This document shows, in pieces, positions 62,301-64,000 of a stretch of DNA of 64,000 nt. The notes under the pieces were generated by a model that had not been told where the DNA came from, made no database searches, and saw nothing but the letters and a program-made list of their open reading frames with translations. Source of the DNA: Lachnotalea sp. AF33-28 (GTDB lineage Bacteria; Bacillota; Clostridia; Lachnospirales; Lachnospiraceae); contig NZ_QUEE01000003.1 in assembly GCF_003477885.1 (NCBI RefSeq), positions 124,001 through 188,000 on the forward strand, written 5' to 3'. Position numbers and translations under genes: made by a program. Within the stretch, counting starts at the first letter, position 1, and the number at the start of each line of letters is the position of its first letter.

Positions 62301-64000
62301 TCAGTTTCTCCAGAATTGAAGTAAGTTTAAAACCTTTTGATGAAGCATATAGCCTTCATGAATATTTGAGTCATTAAATATAAAAAGTACATTATATAAA
62401 AGGCTTATCAAACATACACTTGCAGTAAAGCCATATACTATATTACTTTGCCGGTCATATGCTTTTTCAAGCAGAGTTAAAATTACAAGCACAGCTGCCA
62501 GAAAGAAAAACAATGCAAAATCTGCATAGTATCTTGTAAGTATTCCCGCCAGTTGGCAATCTGCGATGGAAATAACTAAACCTGAAATGATCGATATAAT
62601 TGTAATGCCATATAACTTCTTAGACTTTAGTTCTTGATTAACAATAAAAAATAGCGGACCACTAAAAAGTAACACATTATTCGCAAACAATCCACCATAC
62701 ATATCCTCTGATATGGTTCGTCCCATATATTCTGTTGTTAAGACAGATTTCGTTATAAAAGGAAATTGGGCAACAATGTTAGGAGGCTGTAACAGATATG
62801 TAAACAGCCCAAACCCTGTGCGTCCAAAAACGAACCCCCTTTTAGTCATATCATTAGTGGTCAAATTATAGTTCGCTCCAAAATCAACAATCGATCCGAA
62901 TCTAATATAATTATAATACATAATTCCCGCTGCCACCAATATAATTGGTGCCGCAAAACATGCTATATTGATAAAATATTTCCCAGTAATTTCTTTTCTA
63001 ATTGGCCTTACAATGAAGTAGCTTGTAAAAAGCGGAAACGCAAGCAGTCCTATCATAAGAATTTGGGGTCGGCATCCAGCAATACAGGCGATGCATAGTG
63101 ACCCCAACATGAGTCTCCAGGAAATTAATTCTCCAGTTTGTTTAATAGATGAAAACCAGAAATAAAGTCCCCATACTGCAAAAGTTACCGCAAACAATAT
63201 AGGTTCAGAATAAAAATCAGCATGCAAGAGCAGATACAAAACCCCTATTCCATTTGTAACTGTCGTAGATATAAGTAAATATAATATAAAGGGTATCTTT
63301 TTAAAACGCTTATTGATCACTTCCCGAATTAATATAAATATACCTGTCACGAGCAATGCACTGCAGAAATAAAAATCCACTCGTGCTGGTAAGCTATTTC
63401 CTGTTAGCAAATAATAGGGCAAATGGAACAATAATACTGGCACTATACCAAAATAAACATAATATCTTCCATTATAGAATGCATAATCCCAGTAAAAAGA
63501 GGCATTTGATGCCCAACGTAAATCCCTATCATATGGATTATCTAATGCAAGTAATTCCTGTGAGGGCTGTAGATCCAGATAGGCTTGTCCCTTAGCCAAT
63601 GATTTTGCCAGTAATTCATACGGTGAAGGCTCTGGTGTAGTATTATCCAACTGTGTAACTAAAAAAGAAAACATTCCAACTAATATAAATATCACTATAA
63701 ATGTTACTATTTTTTGCTTACCACTTTTATTATCATACATACATTTATAAAATCCATTTTTAGGGATTAATATATATACTACGCAAATTAGAAAACAGCA
63801 TATTAAGACACGCATTACTGAAAAAACAAATGGAACAGATGCGTTTAATGATATATCATGAATTATTATATTAGCCCCAGCGAAACTCGGATCAATAACT
63901 ATTTTAACCTGGCAGATTTTACCTGCACCATTTAGATTCATATATTGGCTTTGCTTTATCTCATGCGTAACAACTCTTTCAGGAAGAGCATAATAAAATT
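62301..64000 (-). CDS. family A polytopic membrane protein (copy 4), N-terminus off the right edge
   Basis: The frame stays open from the stop at 62301 to the last base; codons above 63941 still match the family (FYYALPERVV and KQSQYMNL against YYQLPDQILL and SQYINL of copy 2), so the gene starts outside the window. About 566 codons are present: the end of the outer domain, KGQAYLDLQPSQELLALDNP, YYNGRYYVYFG, NYNLTTNDMTKRGFVFG and the final NLLQFWRN. Compared with the other copies the motif has Lys for the first Arg. Same inferred role in extracytoplasmic glycan assembly. Confidence 0.82.
   Translation of the reverse strand, partial: FYYALPERVVTHEIKQSQYMNLNGAGKICQVKIVIDPSFAGANIIIHDISLNASVPFVFSVMRVLICCFLICVVYILIPKNGFYKCMYDNKSGKQKIVTFIVIFILVGMFSFLVTQLDNTTPEPSPYELLAKSLAKGQAYLDLQPSQELLALDNPYDRDLRWASNASFYWDYAFYNGRYYVYFGIVPVLLFHLPYYLLTGNSLPARVDFYFCSALLVTGIFILIREVINKRFKKIPFILYLLISTTVTNGIGVLYLLLHADFYSEPILFAVTFAVWGLYFWFSSIKQTGELISWRLMLGSLCIACIAGCRPQILMIGLLAFPLFTSYFIVRPIRKEITGKYFINIACFAAPIILVAAGIMYYNYIRFGSIVDFGANYNLTTNDMTKRGFVFGRTGFGLFTYLLQPPNIVAQFPFITKSVLTTEYMGRTISEDMYGGLFANNVLLFSGPLFFIVNQELKSKKLYGITIISIISGLVISIADCQLAGILTRYYADFALFFFLAAVLVILTLLEKAYDRQSNIVYGFTASVCLISLLYNVLFIFNDSNIHEGYMLHQKVLNLLQFWRN

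Noticed and set aside
1..64000. CRISPR arrays, tRNA or rRNA genes, prophage or transposase genes
   Set aside because: Looked for regularly spaced repeats, tRNA-like cloverleaf ends and transposase or integrase frames; none was found. The only regular repeat is the coding array at 5834-6184.

Overview
The window looks like chromosome from a spore-forming Gram-positive anaerobe of the Clostridia, most likely Lachnospiraceae. Supporting signs are strong AGGAGG-type ribosome binding sites, a PdaB-like sporulation deacetylase, an LplABC-type sugar transporter without its own ATPase, lipobox lipoproteins and large surface proteins. The genus cannot be settled from the sequence.

Bases 1-13,100 hold a giant secreted glycine-rich/InlB/Cna-B surface protein cut by the left edge, a divergent PdaB-like deacetylase, a small protein of thirteen 9-residue repeats, a lipoprotein, and the GDP-L-fucose pair gmd-fcl. 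An AraC regulator stands divergent to gmd. It is followed by a large membrane protein (family A below) and a convergent VanZ-like gene. Bases 13,104-13,702 carry no gene but hold a candidate 160-nt small RNA. Bases 13,700-21,000 are a carbohydrate uptake locus: two permeases, a CE15-like esterase without signal peptide, a solute-binding lipoprotein and a membrane-anchored AraC regulator. Bases 21,400-26,940 encode an extracytoplasmic metallo-beta-lactamase-fold protein, a GDSL lipoprotein with an SH3 domain, and an MBOAT/SGNH pair for O-acylation of a surface glycan.

From 27 kb to the right edge almost every gene is an extracytoplasmic glycan-assembly protein. Five GT2-type proteins sit among at least fourteen large polytopic membrane proteins that fall into repeated families. 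Family A (four copies, one cut by the edge) has an N-terminal extracytoplasmic domain and a conserved NYNLTTNDM motif. Family B (three full copies and one shrunken copy) is PTPS_related/YfhO-like. Family C (four copies) is a GT39-like membrane enzyme with a C-terminal discoidin-like domain. Family D is a tandem pair of ArnT/GT39-like enzymes. A DUF6020-like protein and two unassigned membrane proteins complete the set. A sugar aminotransferase, an FAD oxidoreductase and two GT2-type proteins form a distinct AT-rich block at 53.7-57.6 kb.

The working model is inference: GT2 enzymes charge polyprenyl phosphate with sugars, GT-C enzymes transfer these outside the membrane onto a wall glycan or surface protein, the GDP-fucose genes supply a donor, and the MBOAT/SGNH pair acylates the product. 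I see no priming transferase, Wzx/Wzy, ABC exporter or GtrA flippase, so the polymer backbone is probably made elsewhere. Base composition falls from GC-rich at the left (39 of the first 60 bases) to AT-rich at the right (20 G/C in 55801-55860), consistent with a mosaic locus.
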